Below are positions 18,172-26,642 of a stretch of 64,000 nucleotides of DNA, one piece after another. The stretch lies in assembly GCF_002327185.1 (NCBI RefSeq), contig NZ_CP018624.1:496001-560000 (forward strand), written 5' to 3'. The first letter of the stretch is position 1, and every line of letters starts with the position of its first letter. This DNA is from Clostridium chauvoei. Lineage in GTDB: Bacteria > Bacillota > Clostridia > Clostridiales > Clostridiaceae. Below the pieces are notes generated by a model. The model searched no databases and was not told the origin of the DNA. It worked only from the letters and a program-made list of their open reading frames with translations. Made by a program: the position numbers and the translations under genes.

Positions 18172-19482
18172 ATGAAAAATAAAAGATTAAAGTTTATAGT
18201 ATATACTATTACTTGTATAATCACCATAAATTACAATGTTGTTTGGGCAGAATCTAGTAGTTCAATACAGCAAGAAATTGATAAAAATAAACAGAGTGTA
18301 GAAAAGTTAGAGAGTGAAAAAAATAAGATAAATGGGGAGAAATCTCAAGAAAAGAGTAAGTTAGATGGAATATTAAGCGAAATAGAAAATAAAACGAATA
18401 TCTTAAATAGTGTTAATGAAGAAGTTAATAGTTATCAAAGTAAAATTGATAATATACAAACTAAAATAGATAATATACATAATGATATACTTGTTGTAGA
18501 AAATGAAATACAAGAAAAGCAAGACCTTATAGTGCAAAAAGAACAAGAAGAAAAAACAACTCAAGCTACTCTTGAAACGAGACTTAGAAGTTATTATAAA
18601 ATTGATATGGCAAGTCAATATTTATATATGATAATTGAAAGTAAAAGTATAACTGAATTATTTAATACAACTGAAAATATATTTAGGATTATGAAATTAG
18701 ATAAAGAGCTAATATCTAAAGTGAAAGAGGCGCAAAAAGAGTTAAAAGTAGAAAAGGACTCTTTAAATGAAAAAGTAGAAAAAATGAATAAGGATAAAGA
18801 AGAAGTTATAGCAAAGCAAGATGAACTTAAAGAAGCTCAAAAAGAATTTTTAGTAAAGCAAGAAGAACAGCAAAAGCAAATGAATGAACTTAGGGCTCTT
18901 GAAGAACAAAAATCAGGGTATATAAATTCTCTTTCAGATAAAGAAAATCAATTAGCAGGAAAAATTGGTGATTTGCTTGCTTATAACGAAGATTTACAAG
19001 CTGAATTAGATGCTATACTTGCTAATATAAATAATAGTAATAATTTGGGGAATAATGAATCTTCAAATAATAGTAATGAGACTACAACTAACTCTTCAGA
19101 AGAAACTTTTTTAAGACCTGGCGGAGGAGAAGTAACAGATGATTATGGCCCTAGAATTAATCCTGTAACAGGTGCCAGTGGGTTCCATAAAGGAGTAGAT
19201 CTTGGAGATTCTTATGGAGCTCCAGTTAGGGCTGCTAAAAGTGGTACTGTAGAATATGTAGGGGTTATATCAGGGTATGGAAATACTGTGATAATAAATC
19301 ATGGAAATGGAGTTCAAACTCTATATGCGCATAATAGTGAATTTTCAGTATCAGTTGGACAAGTTGTTAAAAGAGGAGACACTATAGCAAAAGTAGGATC
19401 AACAGGCATGAGTACTGGTCCACATATACATTGGGAAATAAGAGTTAATGGACAACATATAAGTCCTATGCCATATGTATAG
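18172..19482 (+). CDS. M23-family peptidoglycan peptidase with coiled coil (PcsB/EnvC-like)
   Basis: A secreted wall hydrolase of 436 residues. A signal peptide (about 1-26, ending 'NYNVVWA-ES') is followed by a long coiled coil (about 30-275, Lys/Glu/Gln-rich heptads), a Ser/Asn linker, and a LytM domain at about 310-436. Zinc ligands are visible: His339 and Asp343 in 'FHKGVDLG', and His418 and His420 in 'GPHIHWE', so it should be an active endopeptidase. The coiled coil resembles EnvC and PcsB, where it links the hydrolase to FtsEX at division; that partner is not in the window. Last gene of the envelope operon. Confidence 0.9.
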   Translation: MKNKRLKFIVYTITCIITINYNVVWAESSSSIQQEIDKNKQSVEKLESEKNKINGEKSQEKSKLDGILSEIENKTNILNSVNEEVNSYQSKIDNIQTKIDNIHNDILVVENEIQEKQDLIVQKEQEEKTTQATLETRLRSYYKIDMASQYLYMIIESKSITELFNTTENIFRIMKLDKELISKVKEAQKELKVEKDSLNEKVEKMNKDKEEVIAKQDELKEAQKEFLVKQEEQQKQMNELRALEEQKSGYINSLSDKENQLAGKIGDLLAYNEDLQAELDAILANINNSNNLGNNESSNNSNETTTNSSEETFLRPGGGEVTDDYGPRINPVTGASGFHKGVDLGDSYGAPVRAAKSGTVEYVGVISGYGNTVIINHGNGVQTLYAHNSEFSVSVGQVVKRGDTIAKVGSTGMSTGPHIHWEIRVNGQHISPMPYV

Positions 19483-19500
19483 TATTTTTTTGAACTAAAA

Positions 19501-19563
19501 GGGATATCTTAAAATGATAGGAAGAAATTTGTCTAAATATCATTTTAATGATATTCTTTTTTA
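19501..19563 (+). terminator. Terminator of the M23 operon
   Basis: GATATC-TTAAAATGATA pairs with TATCATTTTAATGATATTC, with one bulged base, and is followed by a T-run. Confidence 0.7.
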
Positions 19564-19907
19564 CAAAGCAAAAACCTGCACAATTGCTTGTACAGGTTAA
19601 AGGGTTTATGTTCATTTAAGAAAGGGAATAAATGAACATGTTGTGGGGTTTTATTATAACTCTATTAGTAAAAAATACTAAAAGAGTGGTATGGGCTTTT
19701 TAAAATTGTGTTACATAAATTTGTAATTGGTTATATTTACAATTAATATTATAAAACAAAATTTGATAAAATCCAATAGTTTTTGTAAAATTTATCGAAA
19801 ATAAATGATTTTTTGAAATTTATGTTTAATGTGTTAAATAAAAATCACTTAATGGTAAAAAATGTTTTGTATTGTAATATAAATAATAAATTGAAAGAGG
19901 TGAGAAT
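19564..19907 (+). other. Gene-free region with two strong hairpins, possible small RNA
   Basis: AACCTGCACA (19573-19582) pairs with TGTACAGGTT (19589-19598) with one mismatch, and ATGTTCATTT (19608-19617) pairs perfectly with AAATGAACAT (19630-19639), followed by GTTGTGGGGTTTTATT. The rest is AT-rich and should hold the promoter of the gene at 19908. I do not recognise a known RNA family. Confidence 0.35.
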
Positions 19908-20102
19908 ATGATAGAAATTAAAAAAGAAGATATTCTAAAGGATACTCCAGAATATGAGGAATATGACAATAATGAAGTTTCTTTATCAATTGAAGAAATG
20001 AGGGAGTTAGGACTACTAAAATGTGGTGGCTGTTGTCAAAATAAAAAAGGAGATAAAGAGGGTGGATGTGGCAAAAAAACAAAATGCTGTAGAAAAAAGT
20101 AA
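19908..20102 (+). CDS. Small cysteine-rich protein (64 aa)
   Basis: A 64-residue hydrophilic protein. The first 38 residues are acidic with a predicted helix ('SLSIEEMRELGLLKC'); the last 26 contain six Cys in 'CGGCC', 'GCGKK' and 'KCC' with many Lys. A good ribosome site, AGAGGTGAG, precedes the ATG. It could bind metal or be cross-linked in a spore layer, but no family is recognised and nothing nearby fixes its role. It is flanked by AT-rich spacers on both sides, so it is probably transcribed alone. Confidence 0.6.
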   Translation: MIEIKKEDILKDTPEYEEYDNNEVSLSIEEMRELGLLKCGGCCQNKKGDKEGGCGKKTKCCRKK

Positions 20103-20237
20103 AAAATAAAGTAGAAAATCTATAAAATAATATTGATTTTATAATATTTATTGTATAATAAAATTATTAGAAATATAATATGATGTGTGACTTTATTTCA
20201 AACTTGTAATAACTTAACTATCTAGGAGGTATAAACT

Positions 20238-21014
20238 ATGGCTAAGCCTAGCATATTCAGTAGAGATTATAAAAGGCAAATGAGAAGGAGACGAAGAAAT
20301 AGAGCTATTATAATTTCTAGTGTAATACTATTAATTATAGTAGGTTTTGGAGCTATTAATTTCTCATATGTTAAAGCTAAAATTCAAAATTATGTTTATA
20401 AAACTGAAGAAGATATAGAAGAAGTACAAACAGATAAAGAAGTTATACAACAGCAAACAGATGAGATAGAGGAATTTAAGGAAGAAAAGAAAGTTTTAGA
20501 CTTGTCTATAGGTGATGGTAGAAATATAAAAGTTGAGTATGATGAAAATAATAATATAATAAAATTTAAAGATGTATTAGAAATACCTAAGGGGATTTAT
20601 TATAATATTAGTCCATCAAAAGAATTTCTACTTATAATAGATGAAAAACAAAATATGAAAATAATAGATTCCAAAAGTAAAGTAGAAAATATAACAAGTC
20701 CTACATATATAGCACCAAATGGTGAAAGATTTGAAAAAGATAGTACTTTACAAATATATTCAAATTATATATGGAATTCAGAAGCTAAGTTTATTAGTGA
20801 TAGTAAAGTAGCTTATATTAGTAATATTCCTTATTTCGGATCTAATCTTAACAAATATATATGGATAGTTGATATTCAAAATAAGACTCATACAACTATA
20901 TGGAATTCTAAGGCTAAGGATATTAAATTATTAAGCCAAAATGATAAGGGATTAGAAATAAGCATAGAGGGGAATATTAAGTATTTAGATAAACAAGGAA
21001 AACTATTAAATTAA
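20238..21014 (+). CDS. Single-pass membrane protein of unknown function
   Basis: A 258-residue protein with a strongly basic N-terminus (Arg run at about 15-22), one membrane helix at about 24-45, a short acidic Gln/Glu coiled stretch (about 56-85) and a C-terminal beta-rich domain with propeller-like strands ('EFLLIIDEKQNMKIIDSKS', 'KYIWIVDIQNKTHTTIWNS'). The positive-inside rule places the C-terminal domain outside the cell. Site AGGAGG before the ATG. It lies upstream of tig but has 110 bases and a promoter between, so it is not clearly in the same operon. Family not recognised. Confidence 0.6.
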   Translation: MAKPSIFSRDYKRQMRRRRRNRAIIISSVILLIIVGFGAINFSYVKAKIQNYVYKTEEDIEEVQTDKEVIQQQTDEIEEFKEEKKVLDLSIGDGRNIKVEYDENNNIIKFKDVLEIPKGIYYNISPSKEFLLIIDEKQNMKIIDSKSKVENITSPTYIAPNGERFEKDSTLQIYSNYIWNSEAKFISDSKVAYISNIPYFGSNLNKYIWIVDIQNKTHTTIWNSKAKDIKLLSQNDKGLEISIEGNIKYLDKQGKLLN

Positions 21015-21041
21015 CATAGAAAAAATTAACCAAACAAATAT

Positions 21042-21071
21042 TTGAAAAGAAATAAGAGTATATGTTATAAT
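21042..21071 (+). promoter_or_regulatory. Promoter of tig
   Basis: TTGAAA (21042-21047) and TATAAT (21066-21071) are 18 bases apart, with an extended -10 TG at 21063-21064. The ribosome site AGGAGGA is at about 21112. Confidence 0.65.
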
Positions 21072-21124
21072 AACGTAGTTATATCAAATATGATAGTATT
21101 TACTATTTTAGGAGGAAGAATACA

Positions 21125-22405
21125 ATGGAAGCTAAAATGGAGAAAATAGACACTAATGTTGTTAAATTTGAGGTTACAGTAGAAGCTAAGGAATTTCAAA
21201 AGGCTTTAACTAAGGCTTACAATAAGAATGTAAAGAAATTTAATGTGCCAGGATTCAGAAAAGGTAAAGTTCCAATGGCTATCGTTAAACAATATTATGG
21301 AGTAGGAGCTTTAATGGAAGATGCAATAAACTTTGCAATAGAAGCTTCATACCCACAAACATTAAGTGAAAATAATATAATACCAGTTGATTATCCAAAG
21401 GTAGATATTTTAACTGCAGAAGAAGGTAAAGATTTTGTTTACACTGCAGAAGTTACTGTATATCCAGAAGTTCAATTAGGTGAATATAAGGGATTAAAGG
21501 TGGAAAAACCAAGCTATAGCATTTCAGATGAAGAAATAAATGCAAAATTAAAAGAAATGCAAGAAAAGAATGCAAGAATAGAAAGTAAAGAAGATGCAGC
21601 AATAGAAAAAGGAAACTTAGCTGTTATCGACTTTAAGGGATTTGTTGATGGAGAAGCATTCCAAGGTGGAGAAGGTGCTGACTATACATTAGAAATAGGT
21701 TCAGGTACTTTTATAGATAACTTTGAAGATCAATTAGTAGGTGCTAAGATTGGTGATAAAGTAGAAGTTAACGTAACATTCCCAGAAAACTACGGTAAAG
21801 AAGAATTAAACGGAAAACCTGCAAAATTCGAAGTTACTGTAAAAGACATAAAAATAAAAGAATTACCAGCATTAGATGACGAATTTGCGAAAGAAGTTTC
21901 AGAATTTGACACATTAGCTGAAGTTAAAGAAGACATAACTAAGAAACTTGAAGAAGCTAATAAAGCAAGAGAAGAAAGAGAATATGAAGAAGCAATAATC
22001 AATGCAGTTGTTGAAAATGCTAAAGTAGAAGTTCCAGAAGTTATGGTTAACAAAGAAATAGATTCAATGGTTAAAAGTCTTGAACAAAGATTACAATACC
22101 AAGGATTAACTTTAGATCAATACTTCCAATTCACAGGAACAGATGCAGATAAGATGAGAGATTACATGAAAGAAAATGCAGCTAAGAAAGTTAAAACTGA
22201 TTTAGTTTTAGAAGCTGTAGAAAAAGCTGAAAACATAGAAGTTACTGAAGAAGAATTAAAGGCTAAAGCTGAAGAAGTTGCTAAAATGTACTCAGCTGGA
22301 GATGAAAAAATGATAAACTTATTACTTGAAAATCAAAAAGAAGCTTTAACAACTGATGTAAAAGCTGGAAAGACAATCAAGTTATTAGTAGAAAGTAACA
22401 AATAG
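21125..22405 (+). CDS. tig: Trigger factor, ribosome-associated chaperone and prolyl isomerase
   Basis: Binds at the ribosomal exit tunnel and folds nascent chains. The 426 residues are the usual length. The N-terminal ribosome-binding domain carries the signature '[10 protein letters not shown]' (FRK loop), followed by the FKBP-type PPIase domain at about 150-245 ('[17 protein letters not shown]') and a helical C-terminal domain. It has its own promoter and a terminator behind. Position just before clpP-clpX-lonB-lonA-engB matches the proteostasis neighbourhood of Bacillus and clostridia. Confidence 0.97.
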   Translation: MEAKMEKIDTNVVKFEVTVEAKEFQKALTKAYNKNVKKFNVPGFRKGKVPMAIVKQYYGVGALMEDAINFAIEASYPQTLSENNIIPVDYPKVDILTAEEGKDFVYTAEVTVYPEVQLGEYKGLKVEKPSYSISDEEINAKLKEMQEKNARIESKEDAAIEKGNLAVIDFKGFVDGEAFQGGEGADYTLEIGSGTFIDNFEDQLVGAKIGDKVEVNVTFPENYGKEELNGKPAKFEVTVKDIKIKELPALDDEFAKEVSEFDTLAEVKEDITKKLEEANKAREEREYEEAIINAVVENAKVEVPEVMVNKEIDSMVKSLEQRLQYQGLTLDQYFQFTGTDADKMRDYMKENAAKKVKTDLVLEAVEKAENIEVTEEELKAKAEEVAKMYSAGDEKMINLLLENQKEALTTDVKAGKTIKLLVESNK

Positions 22406-22456
22406 AAGTTTAAAAATAAAATTATAAGTTAAAAATAATAAATAGAAGTAAAAGAT

Positions 22457-22490
22457 AATTGCCAGAAAATTTTTTCTGGCAATTATTTCA
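22457..22490 (+). terminator. tig terminator
   Basis: AATTGCCAGAAA (22457-22468) pairs with TTTCTGGCAATT (22473-22484), then T-rich sequence. Confidence 0.8.
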
Positions 22491-22641
22491 AATAATATAT
22501 TAACAAAATAAAAAAAAAATTATATAATTTAGTATAATTACTTTTTTGTATTTTTGGATATAGTATTAGAAGAAGATTTTGTTCAGAAATAATAAACTCA
22601 TAAATATCTTAATAAATGTTGAGCTATAATGATATTTATAT

Positions 22642-22674
22642 TTAAGATTATAATATTTTAATTTATAATCTTAA
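22642..22674. promoter_or_regulatory. Perfect 12-base inverted repeat upstream of clpP
   Basis: TTAAGATTATAA (22642-22653) and TTATAATCTTAA (22663-22674) with a nine-base spacer end 36 bases before the clpP ATG. It is the only marked structure in the 305-base tig-clpP gap besides the tig terminator. No CtsR box is seen in this gap. Confidence 0.5.
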
Positions 22675-22710
22675 TTAAGAGGGTAAAAAGTTAGAGAAGG
22701 AGGGAATATA

Positions 22711-23313
22711 ATGAGTTTAGTTCCAATGGTTGTAGAACAAACTAGTAGAGGGGAAAGATCTTACGATATTTTTTCAAGGTTATTAAAAGATAGGATCATA
22801 ATGTTAAGTGGAGAAGTAAATGATACTACTGCTAATCTAGTTGTATCACAATTACTATTTTTAGAAAGTGAAGATCCGGATAAAGATATTTATATCTACA
22901 TAAATAGTCCAGGAGGATCAATTACAGCTGGTATGGCTATTTATGATACTATGCAATATATAAAGCCAGATGTTTCTACTATATGTATAGGGTTAGCAGC
23001 ATCAATGGGGTCATTTTTACTTTCATCTGGTGCTAAAGGTAAGAGATTTGCATTACCAAATAGTGAAATTATGATTCATCAACCTTTAGGTGGATTCCAA
23101 GGTCAAGCAACTGATTTTGATATTCATGCTAAGAGAATCTTAAAGATTAAAAGTTCTTTAAATAAAATTTTAAGCGAAAATACTAATCAACCTATAGAAA
23201 AGATAAAAGCTGATGTTGAAAGAGATTATTTTATGTCAGCAGAGGAAGCTATGAATTATGGGTTAGTAGATAAAGTAATTACTAAAAAGGAAAAAGGTAG
23301 TAATAATAAATAA
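22711..23313 (+). CDS. clpP: ClpP proteolytic subunit of the Clp protease
   Basis: Serine peptidase that forms a double seven-subunit barrel and degrades proteins fed by ClpX or ClpC. It has 200 residues with an intact catalytic triad: Ser98 in 'GLAASMGSF', His123 in '[10 protein letters not shown]' and Asp172 in '[11 protein letters not shown]'. Site GGAGGG before the ATG. clpX follows after 29 bases without a terminator, so the two are one operon. Confidence 0.98.
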   Translation: MSLVPMVVEQTSRGERSYDIFSRLLKDRIIMLSGEVNDTTANLVVSQLLFLESEDPDKDIYIYINSPGGSITAGMAIYDTMQYIKPDVSTICIGLAASMGSFLLSSGAKGKRFALPNSEIMIHQPLGGFQGQATDFDIHAKRILKIKSSLNKILSENTNQPIEKIKADVERDYFMSAEEAMNYGLVDKVITKKEKGSNNK

Positions 23314-23342
23314 TTCTATCTTAACCTGAGTGAGGTGAATTT

Positions 23343-24638
23343 ATGGCTAAGTACGAAGATAAAAAACAACTTAAATGTTCTTTTTGTGGAAAAGGTCAAG
23401 AACAAGTAAAGAGATTAATAGCAGGACCTGGAGTTTATATTTGTGATGAATGTATAGATTTATGTTCAGAAATTATCGCAGATGAATTTGAAGAAAGTAG
23501 TGAATTAGACACTACTACTCTTCCGAAGCCAAATGAGATAAAAAATTACCTAGATCAATATGTTATTGGTCAAGAGAAATCAAAAAAGGCTTTGTCAGTA
23601 GCTGTATATAACCATTATAAGAGAATCAGTTCTAACTTATCAGATGACGAAGTTGAATTACAAAAAAGTAACATACTTTTATTAGGTCCAACAGGATCAG
23701 GAAAAACACTTCTAGCTCAAACTTTGGCTAGATTTTTAAATGTACCATTTGCTATAGCGGATGCAACTACTTTAACAGAAGCAGGCTATGTAGGTGAAGA
23801 CGTTGAAAATATTCTTTTAAAATTAATCCAAAATGCTGATTATGATGTAGAAAAGGCAGAAAAAGGTATAATTTATATAGATGAAATAGATAAGATTGCT
23901 AGAAAATCAGAAAATCCATCTATTACAAGAGATGTATCTGGAGAAGGTGTTCAACAAGCATTACTTAAAATTTTAGAAGGAACAACAGCTTCAGTTCCAC
24001 CACAAGGTGGAAGAAAACATCCACATCAAGAATTTATTCAAATTAATACTTCAAATATATTATTTATTTGTGGTGGTGCCTTTGATGGGATTGATAAAAT
24101 TATTGAAAAAAGAACTACAACAAGCTCAATTGGGTTTGGAGCAGAAATTCAATCAAAAAAATCTAAAGATATGGGTAAATTATTAAAGGATATAATGCCA
24201 GGAGATTTATTAAAATTTGGGTTAATTCCTGAATTTGTTGGTAGATTACCTGTAGTTGTGACTTTAGAATCATTAGATAATGATGCTTTAATCAATATTT
24301 TAACTGAGCCTAAGAATGCTTTGGTTAAACAATATTCAAAATTATTTGAAATGGATAATGTAGAATTAGAGTTTACAGAAGATGCATTAAAAGCTATTGC
24401 AGATGAAGCTATAGCTAGAAAGACTGGGGCAAGAGGATTAAGAGCTATAATAGAAGAAATTATGGTTGAGATTATGTTTGATATTCCATCAGACGAAAGT
24501 ATATCTAAGGTTATAATTAATGAAGAGTGTATTAAAAATAATAAATTACCAGAATTAGTTAAACTTTCAGAAGGTGAAGTTAGACCTCAAATAAAGTCAA
24601 AAAAAGTAAAGCAAAGAAAAGGCATGGAAACAGCCTAA
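23343..24638 (+). CDS. clpX: ClpX ATPase, unfoldase of the ClpXP protease
   Basis: AAA+ hexamer that recognises and unfolds substrates for ClpP. The 431 residues begin with the zinc-binding domain, Cys12, Cys15, Cys34 and Cys37, followed by Walker A GPTGSGKT at 115-122, Walker B '[11 protein letters not shown]', the pore and sensor regions and the ClpP-docking tripeptide loop region ('IGFGAEI'). Site GTGAGGTG before the ATG. Second gene of clpP-clpX, followed by a terminator. Confidence 0.98.
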   Translation: MAKYEDKKQLKCSFCGKGQEQVKRLIAGPGVYICDECIDLCSEIIADEFEESSELDTTTLPKPNEIKNYLDQYVIGQEKSKKALSVAVYNHYKRISSNLSDDEVELQKSNILLLGPTGSGKTLLAQTLARFLNVPFAIADATTLTEAGYVGEDVENILLKLIQNADYDVEKAEKGIIYIDEIDKIARKSENPSITRDVSGEGVQQALLKILEGTTASVPPQGGRKHPHQEFIQINTSNILFICGGAFDGIDKIIEKRTTTSSIGFGAEIQSKKSKDMGKLLKDIMPGDLLKFGLIPEFVGRLPVVVTLESLDNDALINILTEPKNALVKQYSKLFEMDNVELEFTEDALKAIADEAIARKTGARGLRAIIEEIMVEIMFDIPSDESISKVIINEECIKNNKLPELVKLSEGEVRPQIKSKKVKQRKGMETA

Positions 24639-24641
24639 GAT

Positions 24642-24680
24642 AAAAATATCACTTAATTACAGTTAAGTGGTATTTTTTTT
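24642..24680 (+). terminator. clpPX terminator
   Basis: AAAAATATCACTTAA pairs with TTAAGTGGTATTTTT (one G-U pair), then a run of T. Confidence 0.85.
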
Positions 24681-24808
24681 GTAGAAAAAACATGGTTATT
24701 TTTCCTTATTTTATAGAATATTAACCTCTCTTTAAGTTAATAATATTGATAGTGGGAAATATCCCATTAATAAATGAAGGGAGGAATGCATTTACAATAG
24801 TAAATGTT

Positions 24809-26473
24809 ATGGGTATGACACAAATATTAATAGTTTTACAAGTAGTAACGATGGTAGTTTTTATATTTTATATGATGAGCAATAACAAAAACACTCGATC
24901 AACTAAGGTTGTTATCGATAAGGAAAACACAAAAGAGATGGATAAGTTAACTAAAATGAGGAGTATTCAATTAACACAACCTTTAACAGAAAAGAGTAGA
25001 CCTTCAACTTTTGAGGAAATTATAGGTCAGGAACAAGGTATAAAGGCTTTAAAGGCAGCTTTATGTGGTCCTAATCCCCAACATGTAATTATTTATGGAC
25101 CTCCTGGAGTAGGTAAGACAGCTGCAGCTAGACTTGTGTTAGAAGAAGCAAAGAAAATGGCGAAATCTCCATTTAAGCAAGATGCAAAATTTGTGGAGAT
25201 AGATGCAACTACAATAAGGTTTGACGAGCGGGGGATTGCAGATCCTTTAATAGGTTCAGTACATGATCCTATATATCAAGGAGCGGGTAATTTAGGGATA
25301 GCAGGAATTCCACAACCAAAACCTGGAGCTGTAACAAAGGCTCATGGTGGAATGTTATTTATTGATGAGATAGGAGAGTTACATCCTATAGAGTTAAACA
25401 AATTATTGAAAGTATTAGAAGATAGAAAGGTTTTTTTAGATAGTTCTTATTATAGTTCAGAAAATCCTAATATGCCTGATTACATAAAAGAAATATTTGA
25501 TAATGGTTTACCAGCAGACTTTAGGCTTATAGGGGCTACTACTAGAGGACCAGAAGAAATAGTTCCTGCAATTAGATCAAGATGTGTTGAGATATTTTTT
25601 AGATCCTTACACCCTGACGAAATAATGTTAATAGCTAAAAATGCAGCTAAAAAGGTTGGGTTAGAGATATCTGATATAGGTTTAAAAACTATAAGTAAAT
25701 ATTGCAATAATGGTAGAGAAGTAGTAAATTTAATTCAACTATGCTCAGGTATTGCTATAAATGAAAATAGAAATAACATAACTATGGCAGATATTCAATG
25801 GGTAATTGAAAATGGTCAATATAATGAAATTTTAGATAAAAAAATAAAGGAATCTCCTGAGATAGGCGTAGTAAATGGGCTTGCAGTACACGGAGCTAAT
25901 ATAGGTATGCTTATGGAAATAGAAGCAACTGCTAAAGAGATTACTCATAGAAAAGGAGAACTTAAGGTAACTGGAATAATTGAAGAAGAAGAAATGGGTA
26001 CTAATAATAGACGTGTAAGAAGAAAAAGTACTGCATATTCTTCAATTCAAAATGTATTAACAGTATTAAATAATATTTTTGATTTAGAATGTGAAAAATT
26101 TGATATTCATGTTAACATCCCAGGTGGTATTCCAGTAGATGGACCATCAGCAGGAATAACTATAGCAACAGCTATATATAGTGCTGTTAAAAAGTTAAAT
26201 GTAAGTAATGAAGTTGCTATGACAGGAGAAATAAGTCTTTTGGGTGGAGTTAAACCAATAGGTGGAGTTTCAGCTAAGATATTAGCCGCTAAAAATGCCG
26301 GAGCTAAACGTGTTATTATCCCAATAGAAAATTGGAATGATAAATTTAAGAATATAAAAGATGTAGAGATAATACCTGTAAAGACGTTAAAAGAGGTTAT
26401 AAATATTGCTATACAAACTAATATACATAGTGAAGAAAAAATAGATGTATTATCAGCAAAAGCAGAAAGTTAA
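24809..26473 (+). CDS. lonB: LonB, membrane-anchored sporulation-linked ATP-dependent protease
   Basis: AAA+ serine protease which in Bacillus acts in the forespore. An N-terminal membrane helix ('ILIVLQVVTMVVFIFYMM') replaces the LonA substrate-binding domain. Then Walker A '[13 protein letters not shown]', the long conserved insert 'FDERGIADPLIGSVHDPIYQ', Walker B 'MLFIDEIGELH', and the Lon peptidase domain with the Ser of 'DGPSAGIT' and the Lys about 40 residues later. The frame is open from TTG 24746, but no ribosome site fits there. Starting at ATG 24809 gives 554 residues, close to the Bacillus length; the only good site, AAGGGAGG (24777-24784), is 24 bases before it, so the start is uncertain. 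Confidence 0.9.
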   Translation: MGMTQILIVLQVVTMVVFIFYMMSNNKNTRSTKVVIDKENTKEMDKLTKMRSIQLTQPLTEKSRPSTFEEIIGQEQGIKALKAALCGPNPQHVIIYGPPGVGKTAAARLVLEEAKKMAKSPFKQDAKFVEIDATTIRFDERGIADPLIGSVHDPIYQGAGNLGIAGIPQPKPGAVTKAHGGMLFIDEIGELHPIELNKLLKVLEDRKVFLDSSYYSSENPNMPDYIKEIFDNGLPADFRLIGATTRGPEEIVPAIRSRCVEIFFRSLHPDEIMLIAKNAAKKVGLEISDIGLKTISKYCNNGREVVNLIQLCSGIAINENRNNITMADIQWVIENGQYNEILDKKIKESPEIGVVNGLAVHGANIGMLMEIEATAKEITHRKGELKVTGIIEEEEMGTNNRRVRRKSTAYSSIQNVLTVLNNIFDLECEKFDIHVNIPGGIPVDGPSAGITIATAIYSAVKKLNVSNEVAMTGEISLLGGVKPIGGVSAKILAAKNAGAKRVIIPIENWNDKFKNIKDVEIIPVKTLKEVINIAIQTNIHSEEKIDVLSAKAES

Positions 26474-26494
26474 AAGTAAATATTAAAATAGAAA

Positions 26495-26537
26495 GATATA
26501 TGAAAGTTAAAAAGATTTACTTTCATATATCTTTTTA
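26495..26537 (+). terminator. lonB terminator
   Basis: GATATATGAAAGT (26495-26507) pairs with ACTTTCATATATC (26519-26531), then a T-run. Confidence 0.85.
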
Positions 26538-26569
26538 ATTATTTAAAAAATTATTTTCCTTTAGTATGA

Positions 26570-26598
26570 TTGAAAAAAATATGATTTATGTGTATACT
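26570..26598 (+). promoter_or_regulatory. Promoter of lonA
   Basis: TTGAAA (26570-26575) and TATACT (26593-26598) are 17 bases apart. The lonA start lies 45 bases downstream of the -10 box. No CtsR or CIRCE element was seen. Confidence 0.65.
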
Positions 26599-26642
26599 AT
26601 TAAAGTTACATATTATATGTGTAATGGATGGAGGGGAATAAT

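Noticed and set aside
22642..22674. PerR box upstream of clpP
   Set aside because: ATTATAA and TTATAAT are present but in the reverse order and nine bases apart; the PerR box is TTATAAT-N-ATTATAA.
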